A stretch of DNA of 64,000 nucleotides, taken from NCBI GenBank assembly GCA_934216505.1, contig CAKQBW010000001.1, forward strand, positions 87,326 through 151,325, read 5' to 3'. Both the position numbers and the translations under genes were made by a program. Shown piece after piece: positions 51,686-61,057 of this stretch (the stretch's first letter is position 1; every line of letters starts with the position of its first letter). The stretch is from an uncultured Alphaproteobacteria bacterium. Its GTDB lineage: Bacteria; Pseudomonadota; Alphaproteobacteria; CAAHEQ01; UBA3637. A model generated the notes under the pieces. It saw only the letters and a program-made list of their open reading frames with translations, was not told the origin of the DNA and searched no databases.

Positions 51686-51979
51686 TTATTTTAAATTCTT
51701 TTTTAATTCATTAGAGGGTTTAAAAACCACTGTCGTACGAGCAGAAATAGGATACGCCTCCCCTGTTTTGGGGTTTCGCCCTATTCTTTCCCGTTTAGAA
51801 TGCGGTTCAAAAGTCGCAAAACCTGAAATTTTAACCTCTTTGCCTTCTTTAAAAGAATCCACAATCAAGGCGAGCGTCTCATCCAGCAATTTAAAGCCAT
51901 CTGCATGTGAAAAACCCAATTCATTATGAATGGCTTGTGCAATTTCAGAACGTGTTGTTGTTTTAATTTTTTCAGTCAT
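51686..51979 (-). CDS. ihfA: Integration host factor alpha
   Basis: 97 residues of the HU/IHF fold: TRSEIAQAIHNELGFSHADG-type start (TRSEIAQAIHNELG), VKISGFATF and the DNA arm GRNPKTGEAYPI. It bends DNA at specific sites with IHF beta. The ATG at 51979 begins MTEKIK and follows AAAGG; an extension to 52024 has no support. The neighbourhood plsX-ihfA-merR is conserved, but fabH, normally between plsX and ihfA, is missing. Confidence 0.92.
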   Translation of the reverse strand: MTEKIKTTTRSEIAQAIHNELGFSHADGFKLLDETLALIVDSFKEGKEVKISGFATFEPHSKRERIGRNPKTGEAYPISARTTVVFKPSNELKKNLK

Positions 51980-52053
51980 TGAGCACCTTTCTTTCTTACT
52001 TTTTATATAATGCCCTAAACTCAAAAAATTTGCAAGTCTTTTTATATATTTTT

Positions 52054-53094
52054 TTAAGGAGCCGAAGTATCATCTAGGGCTGACATGTTTAAAACATTGG
52101 CTACTTCCACTTTTGTTTTTTCACAAATGTCATTATGGGCCATTTTTATGGCAGATTCAATAGCACAGGAAAAAGCAAAAGCATCTGCTCCCCCATGACT
52201 TTTGACAGAAATCCCTTTTAATCCCAAAAACATCGCCCCATTATAAAGGCGAGGATCTAGCTTCTTTTTAAATCGAGACAAACTGGGGTGAGCCATTAAA
52301 AATCCAAACATGGACAACCAAGACCCTTTAACTTCCTGTTTAAGAGCACGACTAATAAATTTAACAGCCCCTTCAATCGTTTTTAAAGCGATATTTCCAG
52401 AAAACCCATCGGAAACAATGACCTGTGTTTTACCCGCCGCAATGTCGTTGCCTTCCACAAAACCTTGGAAATTAACTTTATTCCCCATCTCACGCAATAC
52501 CGCCGCAGCTTCACGAATTTCTTCCCGCCCTTTCGTGGCTTCAGAGCCGATATTCAAAAGGCCAATGGAGGGTTTTTCTTCACCATATAAAAGTTGATAA
52601 AGGACTTCTCCCATTAAAGAAAATTCAACCAAATTTTGGGCATCACATTCGGCATTAGCCCCCAAATCCAGCACAACAATTGGCCCCGAGGCAGACGGTA
52701 ATAAACCCGCTATCGCAGGTCGGTCTATGCCTGGGAGAGTTCCCAAGCAAATCTTGCTCATTGCCATTAAAGCCCCAGTGTTTCCCGCCGAAATAATCGC
52801 CTTTGCATATCCATTACGCACCGCCATAATAGATTTCCACATGCTGGTTTCACGTCCTGTTCGCAAAGCCGCCGAAGGCTTGGCATCTCCCCTGACATAC
52901 TCAGAGGTATGATGAATTTTATAACACTTTGGGTCTAACCCTACCTCTTCAATGATAGGAGTCAATTTTGCTTCATCGCCAAACAAAAAGAAAAATAATT
53001 CATCAGGGTGTAATTTGGCCGACAAAGAAACCCCTTCAATCACACTACGGGGGGCGTTATCCCCACCCATAGCGTCAATTGAAAGGATTAGCAT
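52054..53094 (-). CDS. plsX: Phosphate acyltransferase PlsX
   Basis: 346 residues with SIDAMGGDNAP at the start and GNTGALMAMSKI, VSDGFSGNIALKTIEG (as VSDGFSGN, IALKTIEG) further on. It makes acyl-phosphate from acyl-ACP for phospholipid synthesis. The ATG at 53094 begins directly at the conserved core; an upstream TTG at 53127 is possible. It follows rpmF, the usual order. Confidence 0.93.
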   Translation of the reverse strand: MLILSIDAMGGDNAPRSVIEGVSLSAKLHPDELFFFLFGDEAKLTPIIEEVGLDPKCYKIHHTSEYVRGDAKPSAALRTGRETSMWKSIMAVRNGYAKAIISAGNTGALMAMSKICLGTLPGIDRPAIAGLLPSASGPIVVLDLGANAECDAQNLVEFSLMGEVLYQLLYGEEKPSIGLLNIGSEATKGREEIREAAAVLREMGNKVNFQGFVEGNDIAAGKTQVIVSDGFSGNIALKTIEGAVKFISRALKQEVKGSWLSMFGFLMAHPSLSRFKKKLDPRLYNGAMFLGLKGISVKSHGGADAFAFSCAIESAIKMAHNDICEKTKVEVANVLNMSALDDTSAP

Positions 53095-53133
53095 TTCTTT
53101 ATTTTTCAAAGAGAATCCTTTGTTCAAAAGTAC

Positions 53134-53325
53134 TTACGCCTTTGAGGCTTCTTTTTGAACCACTACTTCCTTTTTGCGATAAGTTCCACAAGAAGGACAC
53201 ACATGGTGAGGACGCATCATTTCGCCACATTTAGGGCATTCAATACTCGCATTTGCGCTTAAACTGTCATGTGAACGACGCATATCACGTTTTGATTTAG
53301 ATGTTTTCTTTTTGGGTGTTGCCAT
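53134..53325 (-). CDS. rpmF: 50S ribosomal protein L32
   Basis: 63 residues: PKKKTSKSKRDMRRSHD at the start and two zinc-binding CxxC pairs (CPKCGE, CPSCGT). It belongs to the large ribosomal subunit. It precedes plsX by 39 bases from the chosen plsX start. Confidence 0.95.
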   Translation of the reverse strand: MATPKKKTSKSKRDMRRSHDSLSANASIECPKCGEMMRPHHVCPSCGTYRKKEVVVQKEASKA

Positions 53326-53378
53326 TTTATTTTCTCACTTTCATTAAACAATGTTTGACATTATACACAGATTTTATT

Positions 53379-54275
53379 TTATTTGCAAGTCTTTTTTATT
53401 TTGGGCAGAATTTTTATGACCTTTTCCTTTAATTCAGGAGTTGTTGCCAAAAATGTTCCCTCCTCCACAATATCATACAATTTTAATTTTCCTGACCAAC
53501 TTTGAACGATACCCCCCGCTTCTTTAACCATCAAATAACCCGTTGCAATATCCCAAATATGAGGGTGATATTCAATAAAAGCATCGACCTGCCCTGCCGC
53601 CAAGGAGGAAAGCGTTAATGTTGTTGCCCCCATCACACGAACAGGAGAATGGTTCTTTAAAAAACTTTCTAATAATTCAGGACAACGTCCAAATACGGAA
53701 ACATTTACCGACATCATGGCTGTTTCCATCTTGGTCCGTCCCGAAACACGCAACCGTTCATTACCTGTCGGTGTCATAATAAACGCCCCTCGGCCCTTTT
53801 CGGCGTAATATAACTGGTTGGTGATAGGATTAAAGATAACCGCATCCAAAACTTCATCGCCCTTTAACAAAGCCAACGAAATCGCAAAATAAGGCATCGC
53901 ATGTAGAAAGTTTGTTGTTCCGTCAATAGGATCCATCAACCATTTGTAGGGCGACCCATTTTTAGCAGGGATTTCCCCTCTTTCTTCAGAAACAAACCCA
54001 TAGTCAGGACGGGCTTCTTGTAAAAACTCAATCAACTTTTTTTCTGTCATCAAATCCGCATTGGATACAAAATCACCAGGTCCTTTTTTGCTGACTTGTA
54101 AATGGGAAATTTCCCCAAAATCACGCAACAAACTCCCCGAAGCACGGCGTACCGCATGAATCATCAAGTTTAAATTTGGAGAGAGACTATCAATAACTTG
54201 TTCTTCCCTTGTCTTTTTACGTTTCACAATTGTGTTTTTCCGCGGTATAATTCTTTGTTTTTCTATAACAGGCAT
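53379..54275 (-). CDS. suhB: Inositol monophosphatase family protein
   Basis: 298 residues. The metal-binding motifs SEERGE and DPIDGTTNFLH, and the late WDIATGYLMVKEAGG, define the family. SuhB-like proteins dephosphorylate inositol phosphates and may act in rRNA antitermination; the substrate here is not determined. The ATG at 54275 has AAAGGG before it; the N terminus has an unusual basic extension of about 35 residues. Confidence 0.88.
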   Translation of the reverse strand: MPVIEKQRIIPRKNTIVKRKKTREEQVIDSLSPNLNLMIHAVRRASGSLLRDFGEISHLQVSKKGPGDFVSNADLMTEKKLIEFLQEARPDYGFVSEERGEIPAKNGSPYKWLMDPIDGTTNFLHAMPYFAISLALLKGDEVLDAVIFNPITNQLYYAEKGRGAFIMTPTGNERLRVSGRTKMETAMMSVNVSVFGRCPELLESFLKNHSPVRVMGATTLTLSSLAAGQVDAFIEYHPHIWDIATGYLMVKEAGGIVQSWSGKLKLYDIVEEGTFLATTPELKEKVIKILPKIKKTCK

Positions 54276-54351
54276 TCTAACCCTTTCAGTTGATGGGGGA
54301 TATAATAACAAAATATTTTCAAAGGTGCAAGAAAAAATTTATTTTTAAAAC

Positions 54352-54456
54352 TTATTTTACATCTTCGGACCATGTTTTTAACCATACCAAAACTAAAAAA
54401 CCACAGACCCAATCATTAATATTCATCGTACTTATCGCTTGAAAAAGACTACTCAT
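54352..54456 (-). CDS. Membrane microprotein, copy 2
   Basis: 34 residues: MSSLFQAISTMNINDWVCGF, then a short hydrophobic run ending in a charged WSEDVK tail. A strong AGGAGG site lies 5 bases before the ATG. It is clearly related to the copy 44 bases upstream (shared MSS-F-I-N-D-GF pattern). No known family is recognised. It is likely inserted in the inner membrane. Confidence 0.7.
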   Translation of the reverse strand: MSSLFQAISTMNINDWVCGFLVLVWLKTWSEDVK

Positions 54457-54500
54457 TGATCCTCCTGTGATAACTCTCTTTGAAAAGATTTTCAGATTTT

Positions 54501-54614
54501 TTAGTTCTTTGTCGTCAAATCATTTCCCCAAGTTATCATACCTAAAATAATGGTAAAACCAAGGATTAAATCTTGTAAATTGATTGAACGAATTGTTTCA
54601 AAAAAACTTGACAT
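54501..54614 (-). CDS. Membrane microprotein, copy 1
   Basis: 37 residues: MSSFFETIRSINLQDLILGF followed by a hydrophobic segment (TIILGMITW) and a polar tail. GGAGGAAAGAG precedes the ATG and a TTGACA-17-TAGAAT promoter lies 22 bases upstream. With copy 2 it forms a two-gene unit. A regulatory or toxin-like membrane role is possible, but nothing in the sequence decides it. Confidence 0.72.
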   Translation of the reverse strand: MSSFFETIRSINLQDLILGFTIILGMITWGNDLTTKN

Positions 54615-54636
54615 AATCTCTTTCCTCCGCACGGTT

Positions 54637-54665
54637 ATTCTATCATTCTTGATATTTTTTGTCAA
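54637..54665 (-). promoter_or_regulatory. Promoter of the microprotein pair
   Basis: On the minus strand TTGACA (54665-54660), 17-base spacer, TAGAAT (54642-54637). The -35 box overlaps the stop region of the MBL hydrolase gene. Confidence 0.8.
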
Positions 54666-55414
54666 GTTTTATTTTCTATAATCAAGCCGTCATAGCCAGG
54701 AAAAACATTCTTAGGCAAACTTTTTGTTAAAGTTTCATAATCCATGTGCAATCCCAAATGTGTTAAATAGGCCCTTTTCGGGGCTAATTTTTCAATCCAT
54801 TTCAACGCCAGTTCTAAATGAACATGTTTTTTATTTTCTTTTGTGGAAGGACAGCCCAAAATCCACGTGTCAATTCCCTTTAAAGTTTCCCACCCCTTTT
54901 CCGTCATAGACTTTAAATCTGTAGAATAAGCAACATCCCCTATCCTGTAACCCACAGAAGTAATATTCCCGTGTTTTTGGGGCACAGGCACAATGTTTAA
55001 ATCTCCTATTTGAAAAGTATGATACATTTTTAAAGGTTTCATTTGAAACAAATCCTCCTTTTTAAAAACATAATCAAACTTATCTAACAAAGTTTCAATA
55101 TCTTTCTTTTGTGCATACACATCAAGATGCTCTTTTCTGTCTAAAATCATTTTCTTGATATCTTCTGCCCCGCCACAATGATCATAATGAATATGAGTAT
55201 AAAGCAATGCATCTAAGTGAGGGGCGTTTTGCGCCCAAAGTTGTGCTTTAATTTCTGGGGAAGTATCAATTAAAAGAGTGGTCTTTTTTTCTTGAACTAA
55301 AATAGAACTTCTGGTCCTGATGTTTTTAGGGTTTGAAGCATCACAATCACCAAAACCTCGTGTCAGCGAAGGAATTCCATAAGACGGTCCCGACCCCATA
55401 ATTGTAATTTTCAT
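54662..55414 (-). CDS. MBL-fold metallohydrolase, PhnP-like
   Basis: 250 residues. The metal site THIHYDH and later single His residues (QKHGN, HVHLEL, THLGLH) fit the PhnP-like phosphodiesterase group of the beta-lactamase superfamily. It may cleave cyclic phosphates; the substrate is unknown. It overlaps tatD by 4 bases, the usual alphaproteobacterial partner. Confidence 0.86.
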   Translation of the reverse strand: MKITIMGSGPSYGIPSLTRGFGDCDASNPKNIRTRSSILVQEKKTTLLIDTSPEIKAQLWAQNAPHLDALLYTHIHYDHCGGAEDIKKMILDRKEHLDVYAQKKDIETLLDKFDYVFKKEDLFQMKPLKMYHTFQIGDLNIVPVPQKHGNITSVGYRIGDVAYSTDLKSMTEKGWETLKGIDTWILGCPSTKENKKHVHLELALKWIEKLAPKRAYLTHLGLHMDYETLTKSLPKNVFPGYDGLIIENKT

Positions 55415-56193
55415 TGGCTCACTTTCAAATAAAGATTGTAAAAATTATTATCTGTTATCTTTTCCATTTCCTCTTGAGAAATCCCTTTTATTTCGGCTAA
55501 CTTCTTCAAAATTTGTTGAACAAAAGCGGGTTGATTTTTTTGCCCCCGAAAAGGTTCAGGTGCTAACCAAGGGGCATCTGTTTCCACCAATAATCTATCC
55601 AAAGGCACAAAAGAAAAAACTTCCCGCAATTCTTTGGCCGATTTAAAAGTAATAACCCCTGAAGCAGAAATATAAAACCCTAAATCCAAAACTTTTTTGG
55701 CAAAATTTTTTGTTCCTGTAAAACAATGAATCACCCCTGATCTGTCCAAAAATCCCTTGTCACAGGCTTCTTTTAATAAAGCATAGGTATCTTCTTCGGC
55801 TTCTCGAGTGTGAATCATCACAGGTTTATTTAGCTCGTGCGCTAATTGAATTTGAGTTTCAAAAAGGTCTTGTTGTTTCTTTTTAGAGTCAGGAGATTCA
55901 TGATAATCTAATCCAATTTCTCCCATGGCAACTAATTTCTTGTGAACAAATAAATGCCGCATTTGATTCAAGGCCGCTTCATTATCCATGTGAGCGTATT
56001 CTGGGTGAATACCAAGGGCCCCATAAAGAACTTGATTTTGTTCCAAAAGCGTCAATAATTCTGACCAATTTTTGGGATCACAAGCGACAGCCAAAATTTT
56101 TTTCACTCTCTCTTTTTGGGCTAACTTTATCAATTCATCAACAGGAATTAAATAATCTTCCTGATCCAAATGGCAATGACTATCTATCGTCAT
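55411..56193 (-). CDS. tatD: TatD-family metal-dependent deoxyribonuclease
   Basis: 260 residues. DSHCHLD at the start, GEIGLDYH, MIHTRE, HCFTGT and ETDAPWLAP are the metal-ligand motifs. TatD proteins are 3'-5' exonucleases or related hydrolases in the cytoplasm. It overlaps holB by 4 bases; metG, often between them, is absent. Confidence 0.93.
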   Translation of the reverse strand: MTIDSHCHLDQEDYLIPVDELIKLAQKERVKKILAVACDPKNWSELLTLLEQNQVLYGALGIHPEYAHMDNEAALNQMRHLFVHKKLVAMGEIGLDYHESPDSKKKQQDLFETQIQLAHELNKPVMIHTREAEEDTYALLKEACDKGFLDRSGVIHCFTGTKNFAKKVLDLGFYISASGVITFKSAKELREVFSFVPLDRLLVETDAPWLAPEPFRGQKNQPAFVQQILKKLAEIKGISQEEMEKITDNNFYNLYLKVSQ

Positions 56194-57113
56194 GAAAGTT
56201 TCTCCGCTATTTTCAAAATAATATCCATAAAGACTTGAGGTTTATCCAAATAAAGGGCGTCAGCCTTTACAAATTGACTTTCTGCCCAAGAATACAGCGA
56301 ACTAAATTGCTGAGCTTTTTCCAGGGAATTTGTTTGCGCACAATGATACAAAAAATCTAATATAAAATGCTTTAACAGGGGAAGTTGTTCTTTGGGGAGT
56401 TCCTGTAAAAAATTCAATAATTCCAAAGTATTTAAATTTTCAAGAGGTCCCAAAAATGAATTGATTCTACTATAAACCGCCAAACCATCTAACTCACAAA
56501 TCATTCTGGCAATCCCGGGCATTCCCCCTGACAGTCTGACAATTTTTTCAATGTCTTGGCAAGAGGGAAATTCTTGGCGCAATTCCTTTTCTAATGCCTC
56601 CTTAGACAAAGCATGTAAAACGATTCGTTGACAGCGGGATAAGATGGTTGGCAATAACCGATTGGGATTTTCACTCAACAAAAAGATAAGGGTCTTTTCC
56701 AAAGGTTCTTCTAATGTTTTTAAAAGGGCATTTTGAACATTTTCATTCATTTCTTCTGCCAAAGAAACAACCAAAATCTTACAAGGAAGAGTGCTTTTTA
56801 AAGAAACAAAATTTAAGCCTGCCCGTATTTCTTCCATCGTAATTTCATTTTTTTTCTCTAAAGAGGGGTCATCTTGAACTTGTTCTCCCGCCATCGTTGC
56901 TTCTTGAAAAGCCTTTTTGGCCTTATCCGTCAGGCCACATTCCACCCATTTGACAGCAGCAATTTGTGTGCCTTGATTGGAACCCAATAAAGTTTGAGCC
57001 ACTTCCTTAACCAACCTCTTTTTCCCCACACCTTTGGGACCTATTATCAACCACGACATAGAGGTATGCCCACTTTGAAATTGATGAATAATTCTTTGGG
57101 CTATTTCAGACAT
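56190..57113 (-). CDS. holB: DNA polymerase III delta-prime subunit
   Basis: 307 residues. The AAA+ P-loop reads GPKGVGKKR and the SRC motif LSRCQRIV follows NALLKTLEEP. Delta prime is the stator of the clamp loader and works with DnaX (20.9-22.5 kb). It overlaps tmk by 13 bases and tatD by 4. Confidence 0.91.
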   Translation of the reverse strand: MSEIAQRIIHQFQSGHTSMSWLIIGPKGVGKKRLVKEVAQTLLGSNQGTQIAAVKWVECGLTDKAKKAFQEATMAGEQVQDDPSLEKKNEITMEEIRAGLNFVSLKSTLPCKILVVSLAEEMNENVQNALLKTLEEPLEKTLIFLLSENPNRLLPTILSRCQRIVLHALSKEALEKELRQEFPSCQDIEKIVRLSGGMPGIARMICELDGLAVYSRINSFLGPLENLNTLELLNFLQELPKEQLPLLKHFILDFLYHCAQTNSLEKAQQFSSLYSWAESQFVKADALYLDKPQVFMDIILKIAEKLS

Positions 57114-57742
57114 AAACTTTCTTCCAGTTTTTCAATGATTTTATGGTGTATTTGTTCTACTGTCGCATCGGTCGAAATAATACAACAACGTTTCGGATTT
57201 TCTTCGGCAATTTTCAAAAATCCTTGACGCAGATTTTTATGAAAAGAAAAATCCATTTTTTCAAATCGCTGTTCTGTATTTCCTAAACGACTACAACTGC
57301 GTTTCAAGCCAACTTCAGGATCTATATCCAAAATAAAAGTTAAGTCAGGTTGAAAGTCCCCTGCAATCAAATGATACAATTCCTTTAATTTTTGCCGCAA
57401 ATCAAAATCATTTTTTCGTCCATAGCCTTGATAGGCCAAAGTACTGTCCGCAAAACGGTCACACAAAACAATTTTTCCCGAATTTAAAGCCGGCCATATT
57501 TTATGGACTAAATGATCTCTACGGGCGGCGGAAAACAAAAGGACTTCTGTCAAAGAATCCCACTGAGCGTTCCCTGACACCAACAAAGGGCGAATAAGTT
57601 CTCCCCCCACCGATCCCCCCGGTTCCCGTGTTAAAAGGACTTCTTTTCCTTTTTGTTCCAAATACTGTTGCAACAGTTTGATTTGGGTTGTCTTTCCAGT
57701 CCCTTCGCCGCCTTCAAAAGTAATAAAGTACCCTTGAGTCAT
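57101..57742 (-). CDS. tmk: Thymidylate kinase
   Basis: 213 residues. FEGGEGTGKTTQ is the P-loop, TREPGG and CDRFADSTLAYQG complete the nucleotide site. It phosphorylates dTMP to dTDP. It is coupled to holB and dacC by short overlaps, in the conserved dacC-tmk-holB order. Confidence 0.95.
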   Translation of the reverse strand: MTQGYFITFEGGEGTGKTTQIKLLQQYLEQKGKEVLLTREPGGSVGGELIRPLLVSGNAQWDSLTEVLLFSAARRDHLVHKIWPALNSGKIVLCDRFADSTLAYQGYGRKNDFDLRQKLKELYHLIAGDFQPDLTFILDIDPEVGLKRSCSRLGNTEQRFEKMDFSFHKNLRQGFLKIAEENPKRCCIISTDATVEQIHHKIIEKLEESLCLK

Positions 57743-58884
57743 TATTTCTTCCCCAATAAAGCCTTTATTTTACCAAAAAAGCCCACTTTTTTCACTTCTT
57801 CACCCGCCACTAAATCTGTTTGGATTTGTGTCCCGTTTTCCAAAGTTGTGGTAATGGTGCCTAATTTCTGCCCTTTTTGTACGGGGGCCATCACAGGGGT
57901 CATATATTGAACAACAGACTTGGCCTTGACCTCTTCATCAATTGGATAAGTCTCCAGCACTTTTTTTTCAGGAACAGCATGAACCATTCCTTCTTTTCCT
58001 AACCACACAGGAATTTGGACCACCGTTTTATCGGGTCTTAGAAGTTCAGTATTTTGAAAATGGGAAAGCCCCCAACTCATCAACTTTCTGGCCTCAGAGG
58101 CCCGGTCATTCATACTTTGAAGACCATTGATCACCATAATCAATCGCCGTCCATCTTTCGTTTTGACCGACGCCGTTAGACCATAGCCAGATTGCCCTGT
58201 ATGCCCCGTTTTTAAGCCATCAGCTCCCTCCAAAGAATACAATAAAGGATTGCGGTTGCCCTGTTTTATCCCATTATAGGAAAATTCTTTTTGGGAATAT
58301 ATCTTATAATTTTCGGGATAATCATTGATAATGTGTTGGGATAACAAGGCTAAATCCTTTGCACTCATCAAATGTTCGGGGTGAGGAATCCCTGTTGCAT
58401 TTCTGAAAGTTGAATTTTTAAGTCCCAATTTTTTTGCTTTTTGCGTCATCTTAGCCGCAAAGGCTTCTTCTGTGCCGGACATATTTTCGGCCACAACAAT
58501 ACAGGCATCATTCCCAGATTGGACAATAATCCCTTGAAGTAAATCGCCTAATTTTACTTTTTGATGCGGATTTAAAAACATCGTGGAACCCCCTGTCTTT
58601 GCCCCCCCTTTTTTCCACGCATTTTCAGAAACAGTAAATTCGCTCTCTAAAGTATAATCCCCATTTTTAAGTGCCTCATCAATCATATAGGCTGTCATCA
58701 ATTTACTCATAGAAGCGGGGTGCATAGGAACCTCTGCCTTTTTATCAAACATCACATATCCCGTATCTGCATCCATCAGATAGGCATATTTTGCTTTGGT
58801 CTTAAACGGCGTTTCGGCCAAAGAAGTCCCCGACAGAGCCAATAACGAAAAAACAATAAATGTCTTATTTAACAAAATATGCAT
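57742..58884 (-). CDS. dacC: D-alanyl-D-alanine carboxypeptidase
   Basis: 380 residues with a signal peptide (LLALSGTSLA-ETP). The catalytic motifs SxxK (ASMSKLMT), SGN (VQSGNDA) and KTG (LKTGHTG) are all present, and a C-terminal PBP5-type beta domain follows. It trims D-Ala from peptidoglycan in the periplasm. It overlaps rlpA by 20 bases. Confidence 0.94.
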   Translation of the reverse strand: MHILLNKTFIVFSLLALSGTSLAETPFKTKAKYAYLMDADTGYVMFDKKAEVPMHPASMSKLMTAYMIDEALKNGDYTLESEFTVSENAWKKGGAKTGGSTMFLNPHQKVKLGDLLQGIIVQSGNDACIVVAENMSGTEEAFAAKMTQKAKKLGLKNSTFRNATGIPHPEHLMSAKDLALLSQHIINDYPENYKIYSQKEFSYNGIKQGNRNPLLYSLEGADGLKTGHTGQSGYGLTASVKTKDGRRLIMVINGLQSMNDRASEARKLMSWGLSHFQNTELLRPDKTVVQIPVWLGKEGMVHAVPEKKVLETYPIDEEVKAKSVVQYMTPVMAPVQKGQKLGTITTTLENGTQIQTDLVAGEEVKKVGFFGKIKALLGKK

Positions 58885-59755
58885 CTTTATACCCCGCTGA
58901 TTTTAATTGTTTTAAAACACCTGTTGCCTGTGATTTTGGATAAGGTCCTACTTTCACCACATTCAACACCCGTCCATTGCGATTGACCTTTTCCACATAA
59001 GCAGGATATCTTTGAGACAAATTTTTCCTTAAATTTTCAGCATTTTGTGCATTTGAAAAACTTCCCAAAGCAATGTTTGTATCCCCTGCTTTGGCAATCA
59101 CAACAGGCCGTTGATTCTTTATATCTTTTATTTCCAAAGTAGTCGCCTCTTGAGACATCGTTGAAGGTTTCACTAAAGCCAATTCAGCCGTCGCTTTCGG
59201 AGCATCCTTTTTGTTAGATTGAGGCGGTTGATATATCAAGTCTTGCGTCAATAATTGCTCTTTTGCCTGTTTGCTTTCCTCTTCTAAAACTTCTACACGC
59301 ACCATAACCGTCCCTGAAGTGGGCATACCCAATTTTTTAGCAGCGAATTGCGACACATCAATTAAACGATTATTTACCATGGGTCCCCGATCATTCACCC
59401 GAGCAATTACTGTCTTATTGTTTTCCAAATTTGTGATTTTCACAATACTTGGTAAAGGCAAAGTCTTATGTCGGGCCGTTGGAATATTGGCGTCATAAAC
59501 CTCTCCATTTGTTGTAAAACTAGGGGCTCCAGAGGGAATATACCAAGAAGCCAATCCTTGTTCCGAATAATCATATTGTTCAGCGGGGAAATACCATACA
59601 CCTTTTATTTCATAGGGTTCTTCCACCAAATAGATACCCTTGTTTTGATTGTTGTTCCCCTCATACTCCCCCACCGAATGAACCAATGGGCCATTAGAAG
59701 AACAGGCTGACAATAAAAAAGCACTTAAAACTGTTGTATAAATATGTTTATTCAT
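58865..59755 (-). CDS. rlpA: RlpA septal lytic transglycosylase with SPOR domain
   Basis: 296 residues. The lipobox LLSAC marks an outer-membrane lipoprotein. A double-psi beta-barrel domain (about 70-165: GLASWY, NGEVYDA, VNDRGP) carries the catalytic Glu and Asp of active RlpA. The C-terminal SPOR domain (about 225-296) binds denuded glycan at the septum. It touches the mltB stop codon. Confidence 0.93.
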   Translation of the reverse strand: MNKHIYTTVLSAFLLSACSSNGPLVHSVGEYEGNNNQNKGIYLVEEPYEIKGVWYFPAEQYDYSEQGLASWYIPSGAPSFTTNGEVYDANIPTARHKTLPLPSIVKITNLENNKTVIARVNDRGPMVNNRLIDVSQFAAKKLGMPTSGTVMVRVEVLEEESKQAKEQLLTQDLIYQPPQSNKKDAPKATAELALVKPSTMSQEATTLEIKDIKNQRPVVIAKAGDTNIALGSFSNAQNAENLRKNLSQRYPAYVEKVNRNGRVLNVVKVGPYPKSQATGVLKQLKSAGYKDAYFVK

Positions 59756-60963
59756 TACTTTAACTCCCCTTTATAAATATTTAAAATCTTTAAAGTTTCT
59801 TCATTTGGATAACCATCAACTTTGATACGGTTATCCGTTTGAAAGGAGCGCAACGCTTGACGCATATTTGGCCCCAAAGTTCCGTCAATTTCTGAAGTAT
59901 AATACCCCATTTCAGAAAGTTTTTTCTGTAATTGACAGAAAGTTTCCGTCTTGAGAGGACGAAAATCGTTTGGGCGATTGGGCGAATCTGATTTTCCGGA
60001 AATAATATCCGCCAACATGCCCGTTGTTAAAGCATACAGTTCCAATTTATTCCAACGATTAATCAACTTAAAATTAGGATAAGTCAAAAAAGTTGGGCCT
60101 TGACTTCCCATAGGGGCTCGCAATACCGCCATAATTTCCTCTTCTTCCTTGGGAATCAGATGATTTTCTTTGATCAAAACGCCCATTTTTTTCCACTCAG
60201 AAACTTTTTTTGTTTGTCCAATTTTTTCCCAATCAAATTTTTCTGGCAAAGAAACTTGATGCCCCCAAGGCTCTTTTTCTTTCCACCCCATCCGATGCAG
60301 GTAATTTCCTGCCGAGGCCAAACTATCGGGAATACTCCCCGTCAAACTTCTTGTTCCATTATTATCCGCATCAACGGCGTATGCTAGATAAGTTGTAGGC
60401 ATAAATTGAAAATGCCCAATTCCTCCATCCCAAGCCCCATAAAAAGGCGGGTAAGGCTCTGATTCTAAAATCTTAAAATAGGCCAAAAGCTCCTTGGTAA
60501 AAAACTCTCTACGCCGTGGGTGATAGGATAAAGAAGCCAATGAACTCAATAAAGGCGTCTTTCCCATAAAAGAACCAAAATTTGTTTCCATACTCCACAA
60601 AGCTAACAGGTATTCTTGGGGAACTTGATACTGTTGTTCCACCCGAGAAAGCCAAGTTGTGTATTTTTTTTGAATTTCCTTTGCCTTGGCTATCTTTTCT
60701 GAAGTTAAACGAGGAGAAGTATAATCCCAAAAATTACGCAGGTACTCCGGTTTTTTCATATCCTGTTGCACCACCCGTTGTAGCAAAGTCATTTGAGGGA
60801 CATATTTATCCAATGTTTTTTTTGAAATTCCCTCTTTCAAAGCCCGTTCTTTGAATTGTTTTTTCCATGTTTCAAAATCTTCTGACTGCGCAAAAGAAGT
60901 CTGACTTATAAAAAATAAAGTCATTAAAAACACACAACACATTGATTTATAAAAAAATTTCAT
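59755..60963 (-). CDS. mltB: Lytic murein transglycosylase, MltB type
   Basis: 402 residues: signal peptide (FISQTSFA-QSE), an SLT_2 catalytic domain (ALWSMETNFG with the catalytic Glu; FQFMPTTYLAYAVD) and a C-terminal peptidoglycan-binding domain (about 335-400, LSEMGYYTSEIDGTLG). It cleaves the glycan backbone. It heads the wall-gene operon mltB-rlpA-dacC, with GGAGA before the ATG. Confidence 0.93.
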   Translation of the reverse strand: MKFFYKSMCCVFLMTLFFISQTSFAQSEDFETWKKQFKERALKEGISKKTLDKYVPQMTLLQRVVQQDMKKPEYLRNFWDYTSPRLTSEKIAKAKEIQKKYTTWLSRVEQQYQVPQEYLLALWSMETNFGSFMGKTPLLSSLASLSYHPRRREFFTKELLAYFKILESEPYPPFYGAWDGGIGHFQFMPTTYLAYAVDADNNGTRSLTGSIPDSLASAGNYLHRMGWKEKEPWGHQVSLPEKFDWEKIGQTKKVSEWKKMGVLIKENHLIPKEEEEIMAVLRAPMGSQGPTFLTYPNFKLINRWNKLELYALTTGMLADIISGKSDSPNRPNDFRPLKTETFCQLQKKLSEMGYYTSEIDGTLGPNMRQALRSFQTDNRIKVDGYPNEETLKILNIYKGELK

Positions 60964-61057
60964 ATATTTCTCCGAATCGTTCTTTCTATCATAGCCTATT
61001 TTGTATAAAAAATCACTTGCTTTTTTATTTTTTTTGAATAAAATAGAAAATGTTTTA

